The notes under the pieces: generated by a model
Database searches by the model: none
What the model saw: the letters and a program-made list of their open reading frames with translations, nothing else
Told to the model about the DNA's origin: nothing
Shown: piece after piece, positions 1 to 6,953 of the stretch
Numbering within the stretch: position 1 is the first letter of the stretch
Layout of the letters: each line of letters opens with the position of its first letter
Translations under genes and position numbers: made by a program
Assembly (NCBI GenBank): GCA_934402375.1
Contig: CAKRUB010000035.1
Location: 1 to 27,656, forward strand
From: an uncultured Acetatifactor sp.
GTDB taxonomy: Bacteria; Bacillota; Clostridia; Lachnospirales; Lachnospiraceae
Reading direction: 5' to 3'
Length of the DNA stretch: 27,656 nucleotides

Positions 1-360
1 ATGCACGAAGAAGACGTGAAGGAGCTAGCACTTGAGGCGCTGCGTGCAGGAAAGGAAATTGATGGATATCTGCCATTCATGCACGAGGAGGATGTGAAAG
101 AGCTTGCGCAGGAAGCATTGCGTGCAGGAAAGGAAATCGATGGGTATCTGCCGTTCGTGCATGAAGAAGACGTGAAGGAGCTTGCGCAGAAAGCATTGCG
201 TGCAGGAAAAGAGATCTATGGGTATCTGCCATTCATGCACGAAGAAGACGTGAAGGAGCTAGCACTTGAGGCGCTCAGTGCCGGGCGGGGGATTGAAGAA
301 TATCTTCCCTTTTTGCACGAGGAGGATGTAAGAGCGTTTGCAATGGAAGTCCTGAAAACA
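1..360 (+). repeat. 78-bp in-frame tandem repeats
   Basis: Five copies of a 78-bp unit start at 1, 79, 157, 235 and 313. Bases 1-41 are identical to 235-275, including synonymous positions (CTAGCA for Leu-Ala), while copies 2 and 3 share CTTGCG there. Repeats 1 and 4 are therefore closer to each other at their 5' ends than to the copies between them, which points to recent duplication or gene conversion. The last copy is the most diverged. Confidence 0.85.
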
Positions 361-375
361 GGTAGGAAATCATAG
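1..375 (+). CDS. 26-residue tandem-repeat protein (5'-partial)
   Basis: The frame is open from the first base to TAG at 373-375 (124 residues). It is made of four complete 26-residue repeats and a final 20-residue one. Each repeat begins (M/V/L)HEEDV, continues with KELA, an amphipathic stretch and AGK-type residues, and ends in YLPF. The last repeat diverges and ends TGRKS, the natural C-terminus. Because the window starts in phase with a repeat, the ATG at base 1 is probably internal and more repeats probably lie upstream. There is no signal peptide, cysteine or membrane segment in the visible part. The composition (Glu, Lys, Leu, Ala) suggests a helical-repeat, cytosolic protein. I do not recognise the family. 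The reverse strand of the repeats is also open, but only as a mirror of the periodic sequence. Confidence 0.7.
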   Translation: MHEEDVKELALEALRAGKEIDGYLPFMHEEDVKELAQEALRAGKEIDGYLPFVHEEDVKELAQKALRAGKEIYGYLPFMHEEDVKELALEALSAGRGIEEYLPFLHEEDVRAFAMEVLKTGRKS

Positions 376-400
376 GCTGCGATGCCGGAAATGGGGAGAA

Positions 401-499
401 GATTGAAAAATACAATTTTTCAATCACGAGATTTGTGCCTGCGCACACTTGACACAAACTCGCTATGCGCAAAGAACGTGCGCAGAAATGAGGAGAAGA
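401..499 (+). repeat. Short hairpin element, longest copy (copy 1)
   Basis: Two hairpins lie in a row. The first has perfect 10-bp arms, GATTGAAAAA at 401-410 and its complement at 416-425. The second has perfect 8-bp arms, CTGCGCAC at 439-446 and GTGCGCAG at 478-485. The element ends with GCAGAAATG and AGGAGA (491-496), which is the ribosome site for the ATG at 500. Shorter versions with the same two ends lie at 2319-2359 and 9540-9579, so this looks like a dispersed element that suffers internal deletions. No coding frame in it looks real. Confidence 0.7.
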
Positions 500-772
500 A
501 TGGATATTGTGTATAAGAGACTGACAAAGAATGAACTTCCCGTTTTTATTCAAGTGAGAATCAATCAGTTGAGAGAGGAAGGGGCAAAAGAGGAGATTGA
601 TTTAAAACCGGCACTGGAGGATTATTACAACCGGCATATGGAGGACGGTACGTTCGTATCATGGCTTGCATTTGACGGAGAGCAGATTATCGGGACGAGT
701 GGAATGTCATTTGTGGAAAAACCGCCGTATTTCGGATGCCCCAGTGAGCCGCCAAGCTGCAAATGCTTATAG
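500..772 (+). pseudogene. GNAT acetyltransferase, N-terminal fragment
   Basis: The ATG at 500 follows AGGAGA at 491-496. The product begins MDIVYKRLTKNELPVF and has an early helix, IQVRINQLREEG, then the strands FVSWLAFDGEQIIGTSGMSF. This is the usual N-terminal half of a GNAT acetyltransferase of the type that continues with GKIG or GxG acetyl-CoA-binding residues. Homology stops after roughly GCP (about base 741), before the acetyl-CoA loop. The remaining codons to TAG at 770-772 are antisense reading of the neighbouring methyltransferase. The protein lacks its cofactor site and should be inactive. The cut coincides with the cut in the minus-strand methyltransferase, so both genes lost their 3' ends in one event. 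Confidence 0.7.
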
Positions 773-1176
773 CTTCCCTCGATAAATTCTTTCGCAACAG
801 CGAAGTCGGTGTGATACGGAGGATTTGACATAATAAGGCTGAAGTCAACATCATGGATATGATCAAAGCCATTGCTGTGAATCAGTTGTATTTTATCCAG
901 ATTATTTGCTTTTACATTTTCAGCAGCTATTTTCAGCGCAGCAATATTAACATCAGACATCACAACCTTTTCGGCGCCTATCGTATGAGCTGCCCAGATT
1001 CCCACAACCCCATACCCGCATCCCAGATCAAGAACCTTGCAGTCCGGTCGCAGGTCAGTCTGCTCTATCATCTGCCGGGTTCCCAAATCAACCTGCCGGT
1101 ACGAGAACAGCGAAGCTAATGTATGAAACACATAGGTGAAGCCGTCATAATGCCATTCTATAGTATATTTCTCCAT
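625..1176 (-). pseudogene. Class I SAM methyltransferase, C-terminally truncated
   Basis: The minus-strand ATG at 1176-1174 is preceded by AGGAAA. The product starts MEKYTIEWHYDGFTYVF. It carries the SAM-binding motif LDLGCGYGVVG, an acidic strand end (MSDVN) and the catalytic NPPYHTDF motif typical of RsmC/RlmG-like N-methyltransferases that act on RNA bases. Family similarity runs to about KHLQLGG (near base 750), where KxYMVTKR-type sequence would be expected. After that the frame only reads the antisense of the GNAT fragment until its stop at 625. The final strands of the fold, about 40-50 residues, are missing, so function is doubtful. The start overlaps the end of the phosphotransferase remnant (TAG at 1160-1158), so the two probably formed a translationally coupled pair. 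Confidence 0.75.
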
Positions 1177-1600
1177 ATTTTATTTTCCTGTTTTGTTATG
1201 AATTGGAATATTTTATAGGCATCTTCAGCACACCGAGTATCGTTTATACTCTGGAAATAAGAAACAAAAAGCAATTCGATGCACTCCATCACATAGGGAA
1301 TGGCCTTCTTTTCTAATTCTGTTAATTGTAGCTTTTGTTCATAGCCTGCAAATAATTCTTTGACAAACGTAAGTCATAGCTCGTCCGTAAGCCCAAATTT
1401 TTCCTCTTCCGACAACAAGCTGAGCAGGAAATAGCATAGATCAAAAATACGGATATTTCTCTGGCTCAGGTCAAAGTCAATATAACCGGAGAAGTTACCA
1501 TCAAGAAACAGAAAATTTCCGAAATGCACATCCCGGTGAATGAGCTGCACAGGCAGACTATCGTATACCGTCGCTAATTGTGAAACACCAGTGCCAGCAA
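1158..1600 (-). pseudogene. Aminoglycoside/choline-type phosphotransferase (APH fold) remnant
   Basis: Translation of the minus strand gives LIHRDVHFGNFLF, the HxDxxxxN catalytic loop of APH-fold kinases, followed by GYIDFDLSQRNIRIFDLCYF, which carries the metal-binding Asp. An in-frame TGA (bases 1376-1374) then interrupts the gene, and the same frame continues with KELFAGYEQKLQLTE and on to TAG at 1160-1158. The N-terminal lobe is absent: upstream of about 1590 the sequence becomes the start of a different gene in another frame. The missing lobe and the internal stop make this a pseudogene. Its 3' end overlaps the methyltransferase start by 19 bases. Nothing else is visible between 1180 and 1570. 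Confidence 0.75.
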
Positions 1601-1639
1601 GTCTTCCGGCAGCACGTCATTTGCTTTTTTATACTTCAT
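1574..1639 (-). pseudogene. Head of a CD3324-like (Mor/HTH) gene fused to the APH remnant
   Basis: A minus-strand ATG at 1639-1637 with AGGAG nine bases upstream opens a 21-codon frame. Its start, MKYKKANDVLPEDLLALV, matches what I remember of the N-terminus of clostridial CD3324-family (Mor-like helix-turn-helix) proteins, which then continue QxYIxGEYLYIP. Here the match stops after LALV and the frame ends at TAG (1576-1574). The phosphotransferase catalytic region follows one frame over. This is a fusion left by a deletion between two minus-strand genes. The family call rests on memory of a short motif. Confidence 0.5.
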
Positions 1640-1791
1640 ATCGTTTGCTCCTTGGATGCCATTTTATATATCATTCAATTTTATATATTCTACCATGGAA
1701 ATTGCCAACGCGCCGTCTGTCTTTGCTTCAGAAATAAACATGATCCTCAAGGAAATGCCGCCCAATCACATAATAAATTGAACCCCACATA

Positions 1792-1841
1792 TTGATTTCC
1801 TCAAATAGATGTAGTATCATCCAATTAGTTGATACTACATC
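1792..1841 (+). promoter_or_regulatory. marR promoter with 12-bp palindromic operator
   Basis: A -35 TTGATT (1792-1797) and a -10 TATCAT (1815-1820) are separated by exactly 17 bp. A perfect inverted repeat, GATGTAGTATCA (1808-1819) and TGATACTACATC (1830-1841), covers the -10 and the probable start of transcription. It ends four bases before the AGGAGG ribosome site at 1845-1850. The placement is classic for MarR autorepression: the dimer would occlude RNA polymerase, controlling both the regulator and the exporter genes behind it. Confidence 0.8.
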
Positions 1842-1857
1842 CAAAGGAGGAGATCAT

Positions 1858-2376
1858 ATGGAGAGCTTCGGTCGGAAGATCACAAAAATCGCCCGGGAAG
1901 TCAGTAAATTCACTGTTCAGGCAATGAAGGAGGACGGGATCGGGACGGCAGAGTTTGACTTCGTGCACCTGCTTCGTCACCATCCGGGACTGACACAGGC
2001 GCAGGTGAGGGAGGAATTGAAGATAGACAAGGGCGCGGCGGCAAGGCGTGCGGCGAGCCTTGAGGCGAAGGGATATATTATCCGCAAGGAGAACCCGGAG
2101 GACGGGCGAAGCCAGCTTCTCTATGCCACGGAAAAGGCGCAGTCGCTACGGAATTCAAAGGCATCTATAGAGACAGTGTTCTATGATTGGCTGCTCGAGG
2201 AGCTGTCGGAGGAGGACAGGGCGAGCTTTGACCGGATTTTGAATGATTTATATCTGCGATCCAAGAAGCAGTCGCGTGCCGGATTTCCGGATGTCCGCAA
2301 GCGTATGGAGGGGGAAAAGATTGAAAAATATAATTTTTCATGCAGAAATGGGGAAGACGATGAAGAAAACATTTGA
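1858..2376 (+). CDS. MarR-family transcriptional regulator
   Basis: The ATG at 1858 lies 7 bases after AGGAGG and gives 172 residues; an in-frame TTG further upstream lies in the promoter and is rejected. Residues 1-30 form a dimerisation helix (GRKITKIAREVSKFTVQAM). A winged helix follows: HHPGLTQAQVREELKIDKGAAARRAASLEAKGYI is helix-turn-helix plus recognition helix, and RKENPEDGRSQLLYAT is the wing with the conserved D-x-R. A C-terminal helical region completes the fold. It precedes and overlaps a paired ABC exporter, so it probably represses that exporter and responds to an exported compound. The last residues (EKIEKYNFSCRNGEDDEENI) are encoded by a copy of the hairpin element, so the natural C-terminus was probably replaced. 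Confidence 0.88.
   Translation: MESFGRKITKIAREVSKFTVQAMKEDGIGTAEFDFVHLLRHHPGLTQAQVREELKIDKGAAARRAASLEAKGYIIRKENPEDGRSQLLYATEKAQSLRNSKASIETVFYDWLLEELSEEDRASFDRILNDLYLRSKKQSRAGFPDVRKRMEGEKIEKYNFSCRNGEDDEENI
2319..2359 (+). repeat. Hairpin element, internally deleted copy 2
   Basis: It shares both ends with the copy at 401-499. TGAAAAAT (2322-2329) and ATTTTTCA (2333-2340) form a perfect 8-bp hairpin with a 3-base loop. The sequence then jumps directly to GCAGAAATGGGG, which serves as a weak ribosome site for the ATG at 2360. The second stem (CTGCGCAC/GTGCGCAG) is missing. The copy lies inside the last codons of marR and abuts the exporter start. Confidence 0.65.
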
Positions 2377-4054
2377 ACCCGGCAAAGTTGGCTCGTATTT
2401 CCGTGCGGAGTGGCGGGCGCTGCTGATTGTGACAATTTCGGGAATCTTCTATAATATAGGACTTTTGGCAGGACCGATTTTCGAGGGAAAGCTCGCGCAA
2501 TGTCTGCTGGACATTTTCGGGGGCAGTAAGACCTTCCGGGATATGGTCGTGCTGGCAGTCTCTTATGTACTGACGATTGCTGCCGTACAGGTTGCCCGGT
2601 ACATCAAGCGGTTCTATGTCCGGCGTTTTGCGAATAACACGAACCGCCGCATGAGACAGGTGCTGTACCGCAGTCTGGTTCACAAGTCCAAGGCGGAGCT
2701 GGAGGGAGAGTCCGTCGGCTCTGTGATAACAAAGGCGATTACGGATGTGGATGCCTGTGTGGAAGGAATGCGTAAATTTACCACGGAGGTCTTCGACACC
2801 GGAGTAGCAATGGTCGGTTATGTGGGAATGCTGCTGTTTTACGACTGGAAGCTGGCTCTGTTATGCCTGATCTTTCCACCCATTTCCTATGCGATTGCGG
2901 AGAAAATGAAGGTTGTCGTGCAGAGGACGGGTGCTGCCTACAAGGAAAGTGCTGCACGCCTCAGCTCCGCCACAATGGACAGGAGCAGCAACAGCATCCT
3001 TTACCGGGTCTACGGCTGTGAGGCAGAACGGAATGTCTCTTACGAGGAGGCGCTTAAGGACTACGAGTCGGCGGCAGTTCGTTCCCAGATATGGAGCAGC
3101 GCCCTGCCTCCGCTCTATCAGGTGCTTTCCATGGTCAGTGTAATGCTGATCCTCTATCTGGGCGGTCAGAAGATACAGATGAATCTCTGGGACATCGGCA
3201 TTTTCACAGCATATCTTTCCTGCTATGGGAAATTGTCATTAAAGTCCTCCAAGGCAGCGAAACTTTTTAACTCTGTTCAACAGGCGGAAGTATCGTGGAA
3301 GAGAATCCGTCCGCTGATGCAGTCCGTGCCGGAGGAAGCCGTTGTCAGCAATGTTCCATGTCAGACGCTCTGCGTGGAAAAGCTGGGCGTGCCGCCTGTC
3401 TTTGAGGGTTTGTCCTTTACTGCCGATGCGGGGCAGATGATCGGTATTACCGGGTCGGTTGCCAGCGGAAAGTCTACGTTGGGCAAGGCTTTCCTGCAGG
3501 AGAGGGAATATGCCGGAACGATACGGTTCGGTGGGGCTGCACTCTCTTCCAGAGGCGTTGTCGGCTATCTGGGGCATGACCCGGAGCTGTTCAGCGACAC
3601 CATTGAAAACAATGTCCTCATGGGAAGTGCGGATGATGTGTGGAAGTACCTGAAGGCGGTGGAGCTGGATGAGGAAGTGAAGGCGATGCCGGACGGTATT
3701 CACACAAGGGTCGGCACGGGAGGCTTGCTGCTCTCCGGCGGTCAACAGCAGCGGCTGGCGCTTGCGAGGACGCTTGCGCATCTGAAGCCGGTTCTGGTTC
3801 TGGATGATCCGTTTTCCGCGTTGGATCGGGATACCGAGCGGAAGGTTTATGCGAATTTGCGGCAATTTACGAAGAACAATATTGTCCTGTTGATTTCACA
3901 TAGGCTCTATCTTTTCCCGGAGCTGGAACAGGTGATCTGGCTGGAAAACGGCAGGGCAGAGGCTGCTGACCATGATACTTGGATGAAGCGGAGTGCGCTT
4001 TACTGTGAACTCTATAAATTGCAGACGGAAGGAGACGAAGAGATTGAAAAATAA
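2360..4054 (+). CDS. ABC exporter half-transporter, degenerate-site subunit
   Basis: A fused permease-ATPase of 564 residues. The N-terminal half contains about six hydrophobic segments of an exporter fold (for example ALLIVTISGIFYNIGLLAG). The nucleotide-binding domain has Walker A GSVASGKST (G365-T373), signature LSGGQQQR (from L458), Walker B VLVLDD (V478-D483) and an H-loop in LISHRL. Asp483 stands where the catalytic Glu is normally found, so the ATP site built on this subunit's Walker motifs should be weak or inactive. The next gene shows the reverse pattern, so the two should form an asymmetric heterodimer like LmrCD, BmrCD or TM287/288. ATG 2360 is chosen over ATG 2348 because GGGGAAG lies just ahead of it. 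It overlaps the end of marR by 17 bases and the following gene by 11. The substrate is unknown; drug or lipid efflux is inferred. Confidence 0.88.
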   Translation: MKKTFEPGKVGSYFRAEWRALLIVTISGIFYNIGLLAGPIFEGKLAQCLLDIFGGSKTFRDMVVLAVSYVLTIAAVQVARYIKRFYVRRFANNTNRRMRQVLYRSLVHKSKAELEGESVGSVITKAITDVDACVEGMRKFTTEVFDTGVAMVGYVGMLLFYDWKLALLCLIFPPISYAIAEKMKVVVQRTGAAYKESAARLSSATMDRSSNSILYRVYGCEAERNVSYEEALKDYESAAVRSQIWSSALPPLYQVLSMVSVMLILYLGGQKIQMNLWDIGIFTAYLSCYGKLSLKSSKAAKLFNSVQQAEVSWKRIRPLMQSVPEEAVVSNVPCQTLCVEKLGVPPVFEGLSFTADAGQMIGITGSVASGKSTLGKAFLQEREYAGTIRFGGAALSSRGVVGYLGHDPELFSDTIENNVLMGSADDVWKYLKAVELDEEVKAMPDGIHTRVGTGGLLLSGGQQQRLALARTLAHLKPVLVLDDPFSALDRDTERKVYANLRQFTKNNIVLLISHRLYLFPELEQVIWLENGRAEAADHDTWMKRSALYCELYKLQTEGDEEIEK

Positions 4055-4074
4055 TACGATTGCTGTAATTTTTC
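4042..4074 (+). repeat. Possible degenerate hairpin-element copy
   Basis: GATTGAAAAAT at 4042-4052 matches the start of the hairpin element, and AATTTTTC (4067-4074) could pair with it. The GCAGAAATG end is absent. It sits on the overlap of the two ABC genes and contains the stop codon of the first and the TTG start of the second. It may be chance similarity in an A-rich overlap. Confidence 0.3.
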
Positions 4075-5672
4075 GGACTGTCCGCGCTTCCAAGCTGAAG
4101 ACGCTCGGACTTCTTCTGACTGTGGCTGGTGCGGTCATTGTCGCGCTTCTGCCGCCGCTGGTATTGGAGCGTGTGGTCGACGGACTCAGTGTCGGTGAGC
4201 CTGTCACGCTCATGGCAGCAGTTGCCTATTTCGGACTGGTTGCCCTGACCGGATTGCTGGAATCCGCAAGGGAGGTGCAGCTTACACTGTTCGGACAGCG
4301 GATCACGCGGAATCTGCGGCAGGCATTGAGGGACAAGCTCTCCCGGCTCACCGCGGACACGCTGACGAAGCAGGAGCCCGGCGTGACTGTTTCCCGTTTT
4401 ATCGGTGATGTGGACACTGTGGAGCAGCTTTTCACATCCGGCATCATCAGCATGGCAGCCGATCTATGCAAGGTGATCAGCATTTTTGTGATCATTGGCA
4501 GGAAGAAGCCTGGTCTTGCATTGGTACTGCTCTTGATTACTCCGCTGATCTTTGCCTTTACGAGAGTTGTCCAGAAGCGGTCTCTGATTGCGCAGATCGA
4601 AAACCGGAAGGCGGTGGCGAAGGTGGCGAATCATGTGCCGGAGACCATTCGCAACATCCGCACGATCCATGCCCTTGAAAGAGAGGACTACATGGAGCGG
4701 AGGTACAGCGATTACATAGGTGAGAGCTATGCTGCCATGGAAAAAACGAATTTCTATGATGCGATTTACTCGCCCGTGATACTGATCCTCAACGCGCTTG
4801 TAACGGCGGTGATACTGACGCTGGCGGCAACGGGTAATCCTGTGATACAGGATTTCTTCGGCATGTCTGTCGGTATGGCTGTGGCTATGATTTCCTATAT
4901 TTCGCAGGTTTTCAGCCCGCTTGAGAGCATCGGCATGGAGATTCAGACGATTCAGTCTGCGGTTGCCGGAGTTCACCGGATTAATGAATTTCTTGCGCAG
5001 CCGGAACGGTGGCAGACGGATGAGAAAACCTGCTTTACCGAGGCCGCCCCCTGCATGGAGCTGAAGGATGTCTGCTTCGGCTATGTCGAGGAGCAGGAGA
5101 TTCTGCATCATCAGAATTTGCAGGTATTTTCGGGCGAGCATCTGACACTGACAGGACGTACGGGGGCAGGAAAAAGCACGATCTTTAAGCTCCTGTTGGG
5201 GCAATACCGTCCGCAGAGCGGTCATGTGATCATACACGGACAGGAGGCGGCGCTGATTCCCGATGCCGCGAAGCGCAGGCTGTTCGGCTATGTGGAGCAG
5301 ACCTTCCGCCCCGTTGCGGGAACAATGGAAGATCAGATCAGTCTCTTTGACAAGGCGATCACGCAGGACATGGTGGAAGCCGCCGCGCAGCTTGTCGGAA
5401 TCCATGAGACGATCGCGGCGCTCCCGAACGGCTACCAGACGGCGTACGCGCCGAATCTGCTCTCGCAGGGGCAGCAGCAACTGCTTTCCATTGCCCGCGC
5501 AGTGGTTGCCCAGCCGGAGATCCTTCTGCTGGATGAAATCACCGCAAATCTGGACGCCGATACGGAGCAGACAGTTCTGACGGCATTGCAGAATGCCTCC
5601 CAGAACCGGACAGTGCTGTCGATCTCGCATCGTCTTTATGAGAGGACAGGCGGAAGACAGGTGCAGATATAA
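4044..5672 (+). CDS. ABC exporter half-transporter, catalytic-site subunit
   Basis: The start is TTG at 4044, chosen because AAGGAG lies about nine bases upstream and because the first residues (MKNNTIAVIFRTVRASK) then fit an exporter N-terminus; the product has 542 residues. The permease half has several clear membrane segments (LGLLLTVAGAVIVALLPPLVL, ALVTAVILTLAATG). The ATPase half has Walker A GRTGAGKST (G371-T379), Walker B ILLLDE with the catalytic Glu at 498, and an H-loop in SISHRL. Its signature is LSQGQQQL, less canonical than the partner's LSGGQ. Together with the partner's Asp483 this gives one consensus and one degenerate composite ATP site. The protein ends only about ten residues after the H-loop, some 40 earlier than its partner. 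That may be a family trait or a small truncation. Confidence 0.87.
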   Translation: MKNNTIAVIFRTVRASKLKTLGLLLTVAGAVIVALLPPLVLERVVDGLSVGEPVTLMAAVAYFGLVALTGLLESAREVQLTLFGQRITRNLRQALRDKLSRLTADTLTKQEPGVTVSRFIGDVDTVEQLFTSGIISMAADLCKVISIFVIIGRKKPGLALVLLLITPLIFAFTRVVQKRSLIAQIENRKAVAKVANHVPETIRNIRTIHALEREDYMERRYSDYIGESYAAMEKTNFYDAIYSPVILILNALVTAVILTLAATGNPVIQDFFGMSVGMAVAMISYISQVFSPLESIGMEIQTIQSAVAGVHRINEFLAQPERWQTDEKTCFTEAAPCMELKDVCFGYVEEQEILHHQNLQVFSGEHLTLTGRTGAGKSTIFKLLLGQYRPQSGHVIIHGQEAALIPDAAKRRLFGYVEQTFRPVAGTMEDQISLFDKAITQDMVEAAAQLVGIHETIAALPNGYQTAYAPNLLSQGQQQLLSIARAVVAQPEILLLDEITANLDADTEQTVLTALQNASQNRTVLSISHRLYERTGGRQVQI

Positions 5673-5698
5673 ATTTTAAATTTTTTCTGAAATAACGA

Positions 5699-5729
5699 TT
5701 GACTCCTACGCAACGTAATAGTTTAGAGT
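5699..5729 (+). promoter_or_regulatory. MerR-type promoter with 19-bp spacer
   Basis: TTGACT (5699-5704) and TAGAGT (5724-5729) are separated by 19 bp. The spacer contains an inverted repeat centred on TACGCAACGTA. An over-long spacer with a central dyad is the hallmark of promoters activated by MerR-family proteins through DNA distortion, and TACG..CGTA resembles TipA/Mta-type sites. It lies 27 bases ahead of the merR start, so the gene is probably autoactivated when ligand binds. Confidence 0.75.
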
Positions 5730-5755
5730 ATGCTTATCGAGAGGAGGAAATGCAG

Positions 5756-6484
5756 ATGATGACAGTAAATGAGGTGAGTAAGATCACGGGAGTGAGTATA
5801 CGCGCTTTGCAGTATTACGACACCATTGGACTTTTGAAGCCGAGCCGGTATACGGAGTCGGGCTACAGGCTGTATGACGATACGGCGCTGGAAAAGCTCC
5901 AGCAGATTTTACTGTTCAGGGAACTGGAATTTCCCCTGAAGGAGATCAGGCAAATCTTAGATGCCCCTAATTTTGACAGGGGGAAGGCTCTGGAACAACA
6001 GATAGAGCTGCTTACCATGAAGAAGGAGCACCTTGAAAACTTGATTAACTTCGCTCGAGAAATAAAAAGGTTAGGAGTGAAAAAAATGGATTTTACAGTA
6101 TTTGACACAAAGAAACTCGATGAATATGCAAAGCGTGCCCGTGAGCAATGGGGTAAGACGGAGGAGTATAAGGAATTCGAGCAAAGGGCAGGTGCGCGGA
6201 CGAAGGAAGAGGAACACAAAATAGCGAATGACTTTATGAAAATTTTTGTTGAATTCGGTGCAATGAAGGAACAGGTGCCGGAAGCCGACGAGGTTCAGAG
6301 GCAGGTCAAGAAGTTACAGGATTACATTACGGAACATTATTACAACTGCACAAAGGCAATCCTCAGCGGCCTTGGTAAAATGTATGCAAGTGGCGGCGAG
6401 TTCACGGAAAACATTGACAAGGCAGGCGGCGAGGGAACGGCAGAGTTCAGCGCACGGGCGATCGAGATTTTCTGCGGGGAGTGA
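5756..6484 (+). CDS. MerR-family regulator with TipAS ligand-binding domain
   Basis: ATG 5756 lies eight bases after AGGAGG (5742-5747), giving 242 residues; an ATG three bases later is possible. Residues 1-70 are the MerR winged helix (VNEVSKITGVSIRALQYYD, then GLLKPSRYTESGYRLY). A long dimerisation coiled coil follows to about residue 110. The C-terminal domain (YAKRAREQWGKTEEYKEFEQR and on to FSARAIEIFCGE) matches the TipAS antibiotic-recognition fold, known from TipAL, Mta and SkgA to bind thiopeptides and other hydrophobic drugs. Its adjacency to an ABC exporter suggests a role in drug response, although the exporter has its own MarR regulator. The minus-strand HxlR gene converges on it. 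Confidence 0.9.
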   Translation: MMTVNEVSKITGVSIRALQYYDTIGLLKPSRYTESGYRLYDDTALEKLQQILLFRELEFPLKEIRQILDAPNFDRGKALEQQIELLTMKKEHLENLINFAREIKRLGVKKMDFTVFDTKKLDEYAKRAREQWGKTEEYKEFEQRAGARTKEEEHKIANDFMKIFVEFGAMKEQVPEADEVQRQVKKLQDYITEHYYNCTKAILSGLGKMYASGGEFTENIDKAGGEGTAEFSARAIEIFCGE

Positions 6485-6491
6485 GACCCGC

Positions 6492-6513
6492 CGCCTACAT
6501 TTTCTTGTAGGCG
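6492..6513. terminator. Hairpin between convergent merR and hxlR genes
   Basis: CGCCTACA (6492-6499) and TGTAGGCG (6506-6513) form a perfect 8-bp stem with a six-base loop. The hairpin contains the stop codon of the minus-strand hxlR and lies just after the merR stop. On the plus strand it is followed by only TTTCCCC, so terminator strength is uncertain, but its position between convergent genes fits a shared terminator. Confidence 0.6.
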
Positions 6514-6815
6514 TTTCCCCATTCGACCATGGAGTCGAGGATCGGCTTAAGGGTCTTACCCAGATCGCTCAATGCATATTCCACTCTGGGAGGCACTTCT
6601 GGGAAGACGGTTCTGGTAATCAGGCCGTCTTCTTCCATTGAACGCAGACTGTCAGTCAGAACCTTCTGGCTGATGCCCTCTAAATCTCTTTTGAGTTCAT
6701 TAAAACGCCACGGGCGTACCAGTAAATTCCTGATAATCAATAACTTCCATTTGCTTCCGATGAGAGAAACAGTAGTTGCAACCGGGCATTCCGGTAATTC
6801 TTCCTTTGTCAGCAT
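6495..6815 (-). CDS. HxlR-family transcriptional regulator
   Basis: A 106-residue protein starting at 6815-6813 with AAAGGGA upstream. It has the HxlR (DUF24) pattern: CPVATTVSLIGSKWKLLIIRNLL at residues 10-32, FNELKRDLEGISQKVLTDSLRSMEEDGLI as the helix-turn-helix and recognition helix, and VEYALSDLGKTLKPIL as the wing and dimer helix. The single conserved Cys near the N-terminus (CPV) is the residue that senses quinones, aldehydes or disulfide stress in HxlR relatives such as YodB, CatR and HypR. It is divergent from the ACGX/radical SAM operon, with a candidate operator between them, so it is the probable regulator of that operon. Confidence 0.9.
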   Translation of the reverse strand: MLTKEELPECPVATTVSLIGSKWKLLIIRNLLVRPWRFNELKRDLEGISQKVLTDSLRSMEEDGLITRTVFPEVPPRVEYALSDLGKTLKPILDSMVEWGNAYKKM

Positions 6816-6860
6816 AGTATTCCCTTTCTTGTATTAGATCAATTATGTGTGTTACATCAA

Positions 6861-6890
6861 ATTATAATGCAGCACTCAGGTTCCTGTCAA
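6861..6890 (-). promoter_or_regulatory. hxlR promoter
   Basis: Read on the minus strand, TTGACA (6890-6885) and TATAAT (6866-6861) are both perfect consensus hexamers, separated by 18 bp. They lie about 45 bp upstream of the hxlR start codon. The strength suggests that repression, not promoter weakness, sets the level of this gene. Confidence 0.8.
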
Positions 6891-6911
6891 TGGCTTACAA
6901 AATGTGGCAGG

Positions 6912-6953
6912 GTTACTTTTTTGTGCCTAGGTAATAAAAAACTGCGTACTTAC
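6912..6953 (+). promoter_or_regulatory. Candidate HxlR operator of the ACGX operon
   Basis: GTTAC (6912-6916), GTAAT (6931-6935) and GTACTTAC (6946-6953) are spaced over about 40 bp around the CCTAGG palindrome at 6926-6931. Spaced GTAC/TTAC half-sites are typical of HxlR binding regions such as those of YodB and HypR. The block lies between divergent hxlR and the operon start at 7033. No convincing -10/-35 pair for the operon was found, so the exact promoter is left open. The gene-free stretch 6816-7032 holds this block and the hxlR promoter. Confidence 0.45.

Noticed and set aside
4464..5630. 388-codon open frame on the minus strand
   Set aside because: It is fully antisense to the second ABC subunit, is rich in Arg/His/Gln, has no ribosome site and no recognisable domain. 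A mirror of GC-biased codon use.
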